DNA of 14,826 nt from JAGLYZ01 sp049642725 (GTDB lineage Bacteria > Patescibacteriota > Minisyncoccia > Minisyncoccales > JAGMDC01). Below are positions 5,359 to 11,722 of this stretch, piece by piece. A program made the translations under genes and the position numbers. The notes below the pieces were generated by a model. That model ran no database searches. It was given only the letters and a program-made list of their open reading frames with translations, and had not been told where the DNA came from. Numbering within the stretch: the stretch's first letter is position 1; every line of letters starts with the position of its first letter. The stretch covers positions 1 to 14,826 of the forward strand of contig JBARPC010000007.1 in the NCBI GenBank assembly GCA_049642725.1, read 5' to 3'.

Positions 5359-6609
5359 ATGAATACTCATACAATAAAATCAATCAAGGCAAGGGAGATA
5401 TTAGATTCAAGGGGCGTCCCTACTATAGAAGTAGAACTAATCACTGATATTGGCTCTTTTTTTGCTTCTGTTCCTTCAGGCACTTCTACTGGCAAAGATG
5501 AAGCTAAAGAATTAAGAGACGGGGGAAAAAGATATAATGGCAAGGGAGTATTAAAGGCAGTAGAAAATGTAGAAAAAGTAATTAGACCTGAATTGAAAGG
5601 AAAAGATGTTGTTAGACAAAAAGAGATTGATGAAATGATGATTGAATTAGACAAAACGAAAGATAAATCCCGGTTAGGAGCTAATGCTATTTTAGGGGTT
5701 TCTCTGGCTGTTTGCCGGGCCGGCGCCGCGGCAAAAGAAATTCCATTATATCAATATATTGCGCAATTAACAGAGATGCGATATCCGTTGATTTTACCCA
5801 GACCATGTTTTTTAATGATTGAAGGAGGAGCTCATGCTGGCAATGATTTGGATTTTCAAGAATTTATGATTCAGCCGCATGAACATAGTTTTTCAGAAAA
5901 CTTGGAAATAGGAACAAAAATTTATCATTGTCTCAAAGAAATTTTAGAAAAGGAACAAGGAAAATCATCTACCAATGTTGGCATGGAAGGCGGTTTTACC
6001 CCATTATTAAAATTTCTAGAGCAGGCATTGGAGCTAATAGTTAAGGCAATAGAAAAAGCAGGCTATAAGGATAAGATTGGCATTATTTTGGACTGCGCTG
6101 TCTCACAGTTTTATAAAGATGGAAAATATAAGATGCAGATGGGTGTTTTTACAGGACAAGGATTATTAAGATACCATTCAGATTTAATTTCCAAATATCC
6201 TATCATAGGATTAGAAGATCCTTTTTCAGAAGATGATTGGCAGAGTTTTAAACAAATCACCAAACACTACGAGAACAGTTCTCGTAGTGTTTATATTATT
6301 GGTGATGATTTGTTGGTTACCAGCCTTGAAAAAGTAAAGAAAGCAGTTAAAGAAAAATCCTGCAATGGAATGATTATTAAACCAAATCAAATCGGCACTG
6401 TTTCTGAAACTTTAGAAGTGGTAAGATATGCTAAAGAAAATAACTTTAAGATTTTTGTTAAGCATCGCTCCGGAGAAACAAAAGATGACTTTATTGCTGA
6501 TTTAGCTGTTGGCATAGGCGCAGACGGAATAATGGCCGGCGCGCCGGCGCGCGGCGAAAGATTAGCAAAATATAACCGGTTGTTAAAAATTGAAAAAGAG
6601 TTAAAATAA
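5359..6609 (+). CDS. eno: Enolase (phosphopyruvate hydratase), divergent
   Basis: A 416-residue enolase converting 2-phosphoglycerate to phosphoenolpyruvate. Recognisable sites are H159 in GGAHAGN, E168 in FQEFM, E210 in GMEGGF, metal ligands D245 (ILDCAVSQ), E286 (LEDPFSEDDW) and D316 (GDDLLVTS), the catalytic lysine K341 in IIKPNQIG, and HRSGET (369-374). Two usually invariant positions differ: the D of DEGGF is M209, and the lysine of the IKTGAP loop is M392 (GIMAGAPARGER), so activity deserves checking. A perfect 31-bp palindrome encodes K302-V311 and makes the segment between DDW and GDD three residues longer than in E. coli. Two GC-rich palindromic patches stand out in the AT-rich gene. 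It is the middle gene of galU-eno-gpmA and has no Shine-Dalgarno site. Confidence 0.94.
   Translation: MNTHTIKSIKAREILDSRGVPTIEVELITDIGSFFASVPSGTSTGKDEAKELRDGGKRYNGKGVLKAVENVEKVIRPELKGKDVVRQKEIDEMMIELDKTKDKSRLGANAILGVSLAVCRAGAAAKEIPLYQYIAQLTEMRYPLILPRPCFLMIEGGAHAGNDLDFQEFMIQPHEHSFSENLEIGTKIYHCLKEILEKEQGKSSTNVGMEGGFTPLLKFLEQALELIVKAIEKAGYKDKIGIILDCAVSQFYKDGKYKMQMGVFTGQGLLRYHSDLISKYPIIGLEDPFSEDDWQSFKQITKHYENSSRSVYIIGDDLLVTSLEKVKKAVKEKSCNGMIIKPNQIGTVSETLEVVRYAKENNFKIFVKHRSGETKDDFIADLAVGIGADGIMAGAPARGERLAKYNRLLKIEKELK
5711..5735. repeat. GC-rich palindromic patch in enolase
   Basis: tttgccg (5711-5717) and cggcaaa (5729-5735) are complementary, with inner ggc/gcc pairs. It encodes VCRAGAAAK, a normal alanine-rich enolase segment, but its codons are far richer in G and C than the rest of the gene. 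Confidence 0.4.
6262..6292. repeat. Perfect 31-bp palindrome inside enolase
   Basis: Arms aaacactacgagaac (6262-6276) and gttctcgtagtgttt (6278-6292) are exact 15-base reverse complements around a single a. It encodes KHYENSSRSV at a loop where enolases normally have a shorter LG(D)K-type turn. It shares gagaac/gttctc with the palindrome at 13532-13562 in the acetyl-CoA synthetase gene. Confidence 0.85.
6535..6548. repeat. All-GC palindrome in enolase active-site loop
   Basis: gccggcgcgccggc is a perfect 14-base palindrome. It begins just after the ATG codon for M392, the position usually held by an active-site lysine, and covers codons for AGAPA. Confidence 0.5.
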
Positions 6610-6620
6610 AGAAAAAACAT

Positions 6621-7301
6621 ATGGCTCAATTAATTTTTTTAAGACACCTTAAATCACAATGGAATTTAGAAAACAGGTTTTCCGGCTGGATTGATGTTCC
6701 TTTATGTAAAGAGGGGATTAAGAAAGCTGAAGAAATTTCTAAAAAAGTATTTAAAAACAAAATTGATATTGCTTATTCTTCTCCATTGCTTAGAAACCAA
6801 AACACCTTGGTAAGAATTTTAGATTACGTTGATGGAAAATATCCCATTTTTATTTACCTTGATGAGGTCAGAATGAAGAAATGGGGAAATTTTAAAGAAA
6901 TACACAAAAATTATTTGCCTGTCTATATTTCAGAAAATTTAAATGAAAGGTATTATGGAAAACTACAGGGGTTGAATAAGCAGGAAACCATCAAAAAATA
7001 TGGTCCCGAGAAAGTTCAATTGTGGCGGAGAGGATTTAATAATGATCCGCCGGGCGGGGGAGAAAGTTTAGATGAAGTTTATAGGCGAGCTGTTCCTTTT
7101 TATAAAAAAAATATTGAGAGAGATTTACGAAAAGGGAAAAATGTCTTGGTAGTTACTAGCCATAATCCAATGAGAGCCATAATAAAATATATTGAAAAAA
7201 TATCTAATGAGGGTATTATTAATGTTGAAGTGCCTTATGCTGGGATAATAAGCTACAAATTTGATAAATCGTTAAGATTAAAAGATAAAAAGATACTTTA
7301 A
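6621..7301 (+). CDS. gpmA: 2,3-bisphosphoglycerate-dependent phosphoglycerate mutase
   Basis: A 226-residue histidine phosphatase superfamily protein interconverting 3- and 2-phosphoglycerate, directly upstream of the enolase step. R8-H9 carries the phospho-accepting histidine, followed by RFSGWIDVPL (19-28), R58 in SSPLLR, LNERYYGKLQGLNK (107-120) with acid/base candidate E109, a WRR..NNDPPGGGESL substrate block (135-150) and the second histidine H181. Two motif glycines are replaced: RHG is RHL and the HGN loop is HNP (181-183). Between R58 and E109 there are about 20 extra residues compared with typical GpmA (around 65-100). Phosphatase or altered mutase activity is possible, but the block conservation favours the mutase. 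The start lies 11 bases after eno, so it is cotranscribed. Confidence 0.88.
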   Translation: MAQLIFLRHLKSQWNLENRFSGWIDVPLCKEGIKKAEEISKKVFKNKIDIAYSSPLLRNQNTLVRILDYVDGKYPIFIYLDEVRMKKWGNFKEIHKNYLPVYISENLNERYYGKLQGLNKQETIKKYGPEKVQLWRRGFNNDPPGGGESLDEVYRRAVPFYKKNIERDLRKGKNVLVVTSHNPMRAIIKYIEKISNEGIINVEVPYAGIISYKFDKSLRLKDKKIL

Positions 7302-7314
7302 AAATATCAAAAAT

Positions 7315-7343
7315 TTGACATTTATTTTAAGAAAATTTATAAT
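7315..7343 (+). promoter_or_regulatory. Consensus sigma-70 promoter, leaderless arrangement
   Basis: TTGACA (7315-7320), exactly 17 bases, then TATAAT (7338-7343): both hexamers are perfect consensus. The ATG at 7350 follows after 6 bases, so transcription should begin at the start codon. It drives the thioredoxin-fold gene and probably the ROK, glutaredoxin and gap genes. Confidence 0.9.
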
Positions 7344-7349
7344 GGGATT

Positions 7350-8108
7350 ATGAACAAAGCTTTTAGTAAAAATTTAATAATTTTAGCAATGGGTGTTATA
7401 GGAATTTTGGTAATTGCTTCAGTGGCTTACACAAATGGATTTTTTGGAAATAATCAAAATGAGAATGAAAATATTTTATCTTCTGATGAGATTTCAGAAA
7501 AAGTTATAAATTTTATTAATGAAGATATTTTAAGCGAAGGTGTTACTGCTTCTTTAGTTGATATTAGTGAGGAAAGCAATTTATACAAGATTAAGTTAAA
7601 AATAGGCGAGGAAGAATTTGATTCTTATGTTACCAAAGATGGAAAACTTTTGTTTCCACAAGTAATTGATATTGAGAGCAGTTCTTCTGTATCTGAAGAA
7701 GAAGAAAATGAAGAAGCAGTGTCTACTATTGGTAATTTTTTAACCAGTAAAGACGAAATTTGCAAGGAAGATGGAAAACCGATTATATATTTCTTTGGAT
7801 CTGAAGGTTGTCCGCATTGTGTTTGGGAACATCCTGTTATAGAAAAGGTGGCAAAAGATTTTGATGGATACATATTATTCCACGAAAATATGAATTCAAG
7901 TACAGATACTGAGATATTTCAAAGATACAGCACCGGAGGCGTACCAACATTGGTGTTAGGATGTAAGTATTACAGAGTTGGTTCAGGGCAGGGAAGAGGT
8001 GAAGAAGAAGAATCTAAGATTTTGACAGCTTTAATTTGTAAGTTAACAGATGGTAATCCTTTTAATGTTTGTGAAAAGGTTCAAGATTTAATTAATCAAA
8101 TTCAATAA
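7350..8108 (+). CDS. Membrane-anchored thioredoxin-fold thiol-disulfide protein (CPHC)
   Basis: A 252-residue protein with an N-terminal membrane anchor (about residues 8-29), a small alpha/beta region (about 46-105, KVINFINEDI to LLFPQVI), an acidic linker (110-123) and a thioredoxin-fold domain. The redox site is C154-P155-H156-C157, the dipeptide typical of DsbA, preceded by YFFGSEG. The cis-proline loop GGVPT has P199. Extra cysteines C138, C205, C230 and C241 could form structural disulfides. It most likely works outside the membrane in disulfide formation or isomerisation of secreted proteins. I see no DsbB- or VKOR-like partner in the window. It begins at a consensus promoter and is followed 14 bases later by the ROK kinase gene. 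Confidence 0.85.
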   Translation: MNKAFSKNLIILAMGVIGILVIASVAYTNGFFGNNQNENENILSSDEISEKVINFINEDILSEGVTASLVDISEESNLYKIKLKIGEEEFDSYVTKDGKLLFPQVIDIESSSSVSEEEENEEAVSTIGNFLTSKDEICKEDGKPIIYFFGSEGCPHCVWEHPVIEKVAKDFDGYILFHENMNSSTDTEIFQRYSTGGVPTLVLGCKYYRVGSGQGRGEEEESKILTALICKLTDGNPFNVCEKVQDLINQIQ

Positions 8109-8122
8109 ACTTAGACAAAATA

Positions 8123-8983
8123 ATGTACAAGATTGGTATAGATATCGGCGCTACTAATACAAAGTTTGTTTTAATAAGCAAATCAAAGATTATTAAGAAA
8201 GAAAAGATTTCTACGCCGAAAAACAAGGAAAAGCTCATTAAGATTTTAGAACAAAATATAGAAAATTTAATATCTGGCATTCCTCTATCAAGAATTAGGG
8301 GAATTGGTATTGGAGTTCCTGGTCCCTTGAATAAAAAAAGGGATTTTATTTTAAATCCGCCTAATTTAAAATGTCTTTCTAATTGTCCTTTATCTAAAAT
8401 TATTAAGAAAGATTTAAAAATAAAAACCATAATGGAAAACGATGTGAGCTGCTTTACCTTAGCTGAAGCGAAAATGGGAGCAGGAAAAGGAGCAGAAATT
8501 GTGGCTGGAATAACTTTGGGAACCGGTGTGGGCGGTGGCTTGGCAATAAAAAACAAAATTTATCAAGGTGCGTTTGGTTCAGCCAGTGAGTTTGGGCATA
8601 TGACAATTAAATTTAATGGAAAGAATTTTAGCTCTTTGGAAGATTATTGTTCAGAGAAATTTTTTAAAAGAAAAAGGGTTTATTCAAAAGAATTAGAAGA
8701 AAAAGCAAAAAAAGGAAACAAACAGGCCTTAAAGATTTTTCAGGAATATGGAAAATATTTAGGAATTGGTATTTCTAATATTATTAATATTTTAGACCCG
8801 GAAGTAATTGTTATTGGTGGAGGTATTTCCAAAGCGCATAGATTTTTTATAAAAACAGCAAAACAGGAAATACAAAAAAGAACACTCTCGCCTTTGTCTA
8901 AAAAATTTGTTAAAATAAAAATGTCTAAACTTAAAGATTTTAGCGGAGCCATTGGCGCTTCTTTACTTGTTAAAAATGATTGA
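8123..8983 (+). CDS. ROK-family sugar kinase lacking the zinc motif
   Basis: A 286-residue ROK protein, probably a glucokinase feeding glycolysis. The ATP phosphate loop is GIDIGATNTKF (5-15). GIGIGVPGPL (61-70), the catalytic aspartate in MENDVS (about 109-114), LGTGVGGGLAI and the sugar-binding EFGHM follow in family order, then IVIGGGIS near the C-terminus. The cysteine-rich zinc motif (CxCGxxGCxE) that normally comes after EFGH is absent: GHMTIKFNGKNFSSLEDYCS contains only one cysteine, although an ED-Y remnant is kept. The protein is therefore somewhat short for the family. Sugar specificity is uncertain (glucose, N-acetylhexosamine or mannose). The stop overlaps the start of the glutaredoxin gene by 8 bases, so they share an mRNA. 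Confidence 0.87.
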   Translation: MYKIGIDIGATNTKFVLISKSKIIKKEKISTPKNKEKLIKILEQNIENLISGIPLSRIRGIGIGVPGPLNKKRDFILNPPNLKCLSNCPLSKIIKKDLKIKTIMENDVSCFTLAEAKMGAGKGAEIVAGITLGTGVGGGLAIKNKIYQGAFGSASEFGHMTIKFNGKNFSSLEDYCSEKFFKRKRVYSKELEEKAKKGNKQALKIFQEYGKYLGIGISNIINILDPEVIVIGGGISKAHRFFIKTAKQEIQKRTLSPLSKKFVKIKMSKLKDFSGAIGASLLVKND

Positions 8984-9242
8984 AGATAAAAAAAATAAAA
9001 TAAAAGTTTATACTACTGACAATTGCGCTTTTTGTTTTACTTTGAAAGAATTTTTAAAAGAAAAAAATATAGAATTTGAGGAAATTGATATATCTCAAGA
9101 TGAAAAAAAAAGAGATGAGTTGTTGAAAAGGCTGGACGAGAAAGGAGTATGGGGCTCTGTGCCTATTTTAGATATTAACGGAGAATTAATCATAGGATTT
9201 GACAGAGACAAAATTTGTAAATTACTTAACATCAGCGAATAA
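8976..9242 (+). CDS. Glutaredoxin-like protein
   Basis: An 88-residue glutaredoxin/NrdH-like protein. The first strand KIKVYTT leads to the redox motif C17-A18-F19-C20, followed by a helix with LKEFLKEKNIEFEEIDI, the cis-proline stretch WGSVPIL and the C-terminal GFD.DKI. It reduces protein disulfides or mixed thiols in the cytoplasm; the electron donor cannot be inferred. I chose the ATG at 8976 over an in-frame ATG at 8952, because the earlier one adds only eight residues that do not align to the fold and lies deeper in the ROK gene. The ATG at 8976 gives an 8-base overlap with the ROK stop. Confidence 0.85.
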   Translation: MIEDKKNKIKVYTTDNCAFCFTLKEFLKEKNIEFEEIDISQDEKKRDELLKRLDEKGVWGSVPILDINGELIIGFDRDKICKLLNISE

Positions 9243-9250
9243 CGAATCCT

Positions 9251-9300
9251 ATGCGAATTTGCGAATTCGTAAATTCGTATTTATTCGTAAATTCGTTGAT
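9251..9300. repeat. AT-rich interspersed repeats in the gap leader
   Basis: attcgtaaattcgt occurs twice (9265-9278 and 9283-9296), preceded by a related, partly inverted gcgaatttgcgaattc (9253-9268). The region forms overlapping imperfect palindromes and separates the glutaredoxin stop from the gap ATG. It contains an upstream ATG in the gap frame (9251) that would add 18 repeat-encoded residues. Confidence 0.7.
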
Positions 9301-9304
9301 CACT

Positions 9305-10315
9305 ATGATAAAAATTGCCATCAATGGTTTTGGCCGGATAGGCCGAGCAACCTTTAAAAGGATTTTAGAAAAACATCCTGATTTAAAAGTAGAAGTAATT
9401 AATGATTTAACAGATACAAAAACATTGGCTCATCTTTTAAAGTATGATTCTGTTTACGGTATTTATGGAAAAACAGTAAGAGCTGAAAATAATTCTATTG
9501 TAGTAGATGGTCAAAAAATAAAAATATTGGCTGAAAAAGAGCCAGCTAATCTTCCTTGGAAAAAGTTAGGCATAGATATAGTTTTAGAATGCACAGGTAT
9601 TTTTAGGGACTATGAAGGGGCCCAAAAACATATTAGGGCTGGGGCTAAAAAAGTAATTATTTCTGCTCCATCTAAAACGCCGGAAAAAATTCCTTCATAT
9701 ATATTGGGAGTAAATGAGAAAAAATATGAGCCCGAAAAAGACGAAATAATAGATATGGGTTCCTGCACTACTAATTGTTTAGCGCCAGTAGTCAAGGTTC
9801 TTAATGATAATTTTAAGATTGTTAAAGGTTTTATGACCACTATTCATAGTTATACCACTGACCAGAAACTTTTAGATTTGCCTCATAAAGATTTGCGCCG
9901 GGCAAGGGCGGCTGCTCTGAATATTGTTCCTACTACTACCGGAGCGACTAAAGCCATTGGTAAAGTGATACCAGAAATGCAAGGAAAGCTGGATGGTTTA
10001 GCTATTAGGGTGCCAACAGCTGTTGTTTCGGTTATTGATTTAATTTGTGAATTAGAGAAAAAAACAACAGAACAAGAAATTAATTCCTGTTTTAAAAAAG
10101 CAGCTCAAAGCAAGGCGATGAAAGGTATTTTAGATGTAGAAGAACAACCATTGGTTTCTTCTGATTATATTGCTAATCCTTTTTCTTCTATTGTTGATGC
10201 TGATTTGACAATGGTTAGGGAAAACTTGGTTAAAGTTATTTCCTGGTATGACAACGAATACGGCTATTCCTGCCGATTAGCCGAATTTAGTGAATTCATC
10301 GGCAGGAAATTATAA
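9305..10315 (+). CDS. gap: Glyceraldehyde-3-phosphate dehydrogenase
   Basis: A 336-residue phosphorylating GAPDH. It has the NAD(P)-binding loop NGFGRIGR (7-14), INDL (32-35), the catalytic motif SCTTNCLAP with nucleophile C154, the base H181 in TTIHSYTTDQ, RRARAAALNIVPT, and SWYDNEYGYS at the C-terminus. NDL after the second strand fits NAD preference (family knowledge). The ATG at 9305 is chosen over an in-frame ATG at 9251, because GAPDH normally begins MIKIAINGFGRIGR and the earlier codons are encoded by the interspersed repeats. No Shine-Dalgarno site precedes it. It probably belongs to the transcript begun at 7315. The 3' end of the gene carries an 11-bp-arm hairpin. Confidence 0.96.
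   Translation: MIKIAINGFGRIGRATFKRILEKHPDLKVEVINDLTDTKTLAHLLKYDSVYGIYGKTVRAENNSIVVDGQKIKILAEKEPANLPWKKLGIDIVLECTGIFRDYEGAQKHIRAGAKKVIISAPSKTPEKIPSYILGVNEKKYEPEKDEIIDMGSCTTNCLAPVVKVLNDNFKIVKGFMTTIHSYTTDQKLLDLPHKDLRRARAAALNIVPTTTGATKAIGKVIPEMQGKLDGLAIRVPTAVVSVIDLICELEKKTTEQEINSCFKKAAQSKAMKGILDVEEQPLVSSDYIANPFSSIVDADLTMVRENLVKVISWYDNEYGYSCRLAEFSEFIGRKL
10267..10308. repeat. Hairpin at the 3' end of gap
   Basis: ttcctgccgat (10267-10277) and atcggcaggaa (10298-10308) are perfect 11-base complements with a 20-base loop, all inside the last codons of gap. There is no T run after it, so it is more likely an mRNA-stabilising or inserted element than an intrinsic terminator. Confidence 0.6.
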
Positions 10316-10327
10316 TATGAAATAAAT

Positions 10328-10669
10328 ATGGCTAAAGTTTCAAATAAAAAAGATAATCAAATAGAGATAAAAAGAATTACCAGGCAAATTGTTGAAAAAT
10401 ATAAGCCTGAAAAGATTATTCTTTTTGGCAGTTTTGCTTGGGGAAAACCAACTAAAGATAGTGATGTGGATTTGTTTATTATAAAAAAATCAAAAAAGAA
10501 ACGTTTGGAACGAGAATATGAACTTCGGATGAAATTACTTGGTAATAAATTTCCTCCTATGGATTTATTAATTTATACTCCGAAAGAAGTGGCACGACGT
10601 TTTGAAATTGGAGATTTTTTTATTCGTGATATATTTAAAACAGGAAAAATTCTTTATGAGACAAAATAA
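10328..10669 (+). CDS. MNT-type nucleotidyltransferase
   Basis: A 113-residue minimal nucleotidyltransferase of the kind paired with HEPN proteins. The signature GSX10DXD is exact: G34-S35 and D46-V-D48, preceded by KIILFGS. In known MntA/HepT pairs the nucleotidyltransferase adds AMP to the HEPN toxin and silences it; here that role is inferred from the pairing. The basic segment KKSKKKR (53-59) is unremarkable for the family. It follows gap by 12 bases and overlaps the HEPN gene by 14 bases. No dedicated promoter is clear, although TATAAT occurs at 10311-10316. Confidence 0.88.
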   Translation: MAKVSNKKDNQIEIKRITRQIVEKYKPEKIILFGSFAWGKPTKDSDVDLFIIKKSKKKRLEREYELRMKLLGNKFPPMDLLIYTPKEVARRFEIGDFFIRDIFKTGKILYETK

Positions 10670-11060
10670 ATTTTCAAAAAAGGAATTACAAGCAAAAGAA
10701 TGGATTAAAAGGGCAACAGAAGATGAACTTTCTGCAGAGGTTATCTTAAAAGAAGAGGGCGGTTCCCCAAACACTGTTTGTTTTTTATCTCAACAAATGG
10801 CAGAAAAGCATCTAAAAGCTTTTTTGGTGTATAATAAAAAATGGTACCCTAGAATTCATCCCCTTGATAAGTTGTGGGAATTGTGCAAAGAATTTGATAA
10901 ATCTTTTGAAGAAATTAAAGAAGATTCAGTATTTTTAACTGCATTTTATACAGCAACACGTTACCCTGGTGATTATCCAGAATTTAGCTGGGAAGAGGCA
11001 AAAAAAGCATTTGAATCAGCAACAAAAATCAAAAATTTTATATTAAGTAAAATAAACTAA
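10656..11060 (+). CDS. HEPN-domain protein, partner of the nucleotidyltransferase
   Basis: A 134-residue HEPN protein. The helices AKEWIKRATEDELSAEVIL and CFLSQQMAEKHLKAFLVYN, the HPLDKL turn and the TATRYPGDYP segment before the last helix follow HEPN order. The canonical Rx4-6H RNase motif is not visible: R102 in TRYPGDYP is not followed by a suitably placed histidine. It may be a non-RNase or adaptor HEPN. I chose the ATG at 10656 over an in-frame ATG at 10602, because the earlier start would overlap the nucleotidyltransferase by 68 bases and its first 18 residues look like a shadow of that gene. The 14-base overlap suggests coupled translation. Confidence 0.82.
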   Translation: MRQNKFSKKELQAKEWIKRATEDELSAEVILKEEGGSPNTVCFLSQQMAEKHLKAFLVYNKKWYPRIHPLDKLWELCKEFDKSFEEIKEDSVFLTAFYTATRYPGDYPEFSWEEAKKAFESATKIKNFILSKIN

Positions 11061-11117
11061 TAGAGAATTTACATAAAATACAAAGGTCAAGAAATTTGCT
11101 ATTTTAACTTTTAATTT

Positions 11118-11630
11118 ATGGTTGAAGAACAAAATTATCAAAAAGTTTCAAACTGGTGGTATATTGTAGTAATTCTTATGGGAATTATCGGTGGTCTAAT
11201 TGCTTGGCTTGTTAATAGAGATGCTAATCCTAAGCAAGCTAAGAAATTCTTATTTGTTGGAATAATTGTAACTCTTATTCCTCTGATAATCTACATAATA
11301 TTTATTCCTTCAAAGATAAAAGAAGCAAAAATTACAGCAAGCGATGCAATGATTACTGTTTATATGAATGAATTAAGAACTAAGGTGATGCTATTTGAAG
11401 ATGAAAATAGTTCTTATATTGGTTTGGAAAACTATTCTGATACTATTAGGATAAAAAATGACATTATAATGAACGGTGGAACCAGTTTTGCTGTAAATTC
11501 AACTGATACTAAATATTGTGCCGAAGTTCAGATGACTAGTGGTAAATGGTATTGTATAGATAGTGATTGGGTTAGGAGAGAACAATATTCAAATCCTGCT
11601 TGTTCAGCAAATCACTATACTTGTGATTAG
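11118..11630 (+). CDS. Two-helix membrane protein with pilin-like C-terminal region
   Basis: A 170-residue protein of uncertain function. The N-terminus has two hydrophobic segments (about 13-32 and 43-62) joined by NRDANPKQAKK. After the second segment the sequence continues as a helix (KEAKITASDAMITVYMNELRTKVMLFEDENSSY) and then a region with KYCAEVQMTSGKWYCIDS and a C-terminal C...CD pair. Small residues, a lone helix with LRT..MLFEDENSSY and a C-terminal disulfide region are typical of type IV pilin-like and pseudopilin proteins. The prepilin signal (G/F-T-L-.E) is missing and an extra membrane helix precedes it. It may be a pilin-derived surface protein held by two helices (inference). 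Confidence 0.55.
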   Translation: MVEEQNYQKVSNWWYIVVILMGIIGGLIAWLVNRDANPKQAKKFLFVGIIVTLIPLIIYIIFIPSKIKEAKITASDAMITVYMNELRTKVMLFEDENSSYIGLENYSDTIRIKNDIIMNGGTSFAVNSTDTKYCAEVQMTSGKWYCIDSDWVRREQYSNPACSANHYTCD

Positions 11631-11658
11631 TTTTAATACAGTTTGATTTTATAATTTT

Positions 11659-11686
11659 ATAATTTTTATAAAACTATAAAAATTAT
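11659..11686. terminator. AT-only hairpin between the membrane protein gene and acs, possible terminator
   Basis: ataatttttata (11659-11670) and tataaaaattat (11675-11686) are perfect 12-base complements around aaac. Only A-T pairs are involved and there is no clean T run, so it would be a weak terminator in either direction. Confidence 0.4.
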
Positions 11687-11698
11687 TTATTAAATCTC

Positions 11699-11713
11699 AG
11701 AGAATTATTCTCT
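11699..11713. repeat. Small palindrome just upstream of acs
   Basis: agagaat and attctct are 7-base arms around one t, ending 9 bases before the acs ATG. It could be an operator or a small element; there is no clear promoter for acs to place it against. Confidence 0.35.
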
Positions 11714-11722
11714 ACCAGCTTT

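Noticed and set aside
8092..8556. Antisense frame across the ROK gene
   Set aside because: Its sequence is low complexity (P, I, S, F) and mirrors the conserved ROK codons; it is a shadow.
8952..8975. Earlier ATG for the glutaredoxin gene
   Set aside because: It adds eight residues with no counterpart in the family and increases overlap with the ROK gene; 8976 gives a typical short overlap.
9251..9300. Possible CRISPR array
   Set aside because: The repeat units are 14 bases with a 4-base gap and partly inverted; there are no regular spacers and no cas genes.
9251..9304. Upstream in-frame ATG adding 18 residues to GAPDH
   Set aside because: The codons come from the attcgtaaattcgt repeats and the protein family begins at the later MIKIAINGFG; the ATG at 9305 is preferred.
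10602..10655. Earlier ATG for the HEPN gene
   Set aside because: It would overlap the nucleotidyltransferase by 68 bases and encodes a hydrophobic stretch not seen in HEPN proteins.
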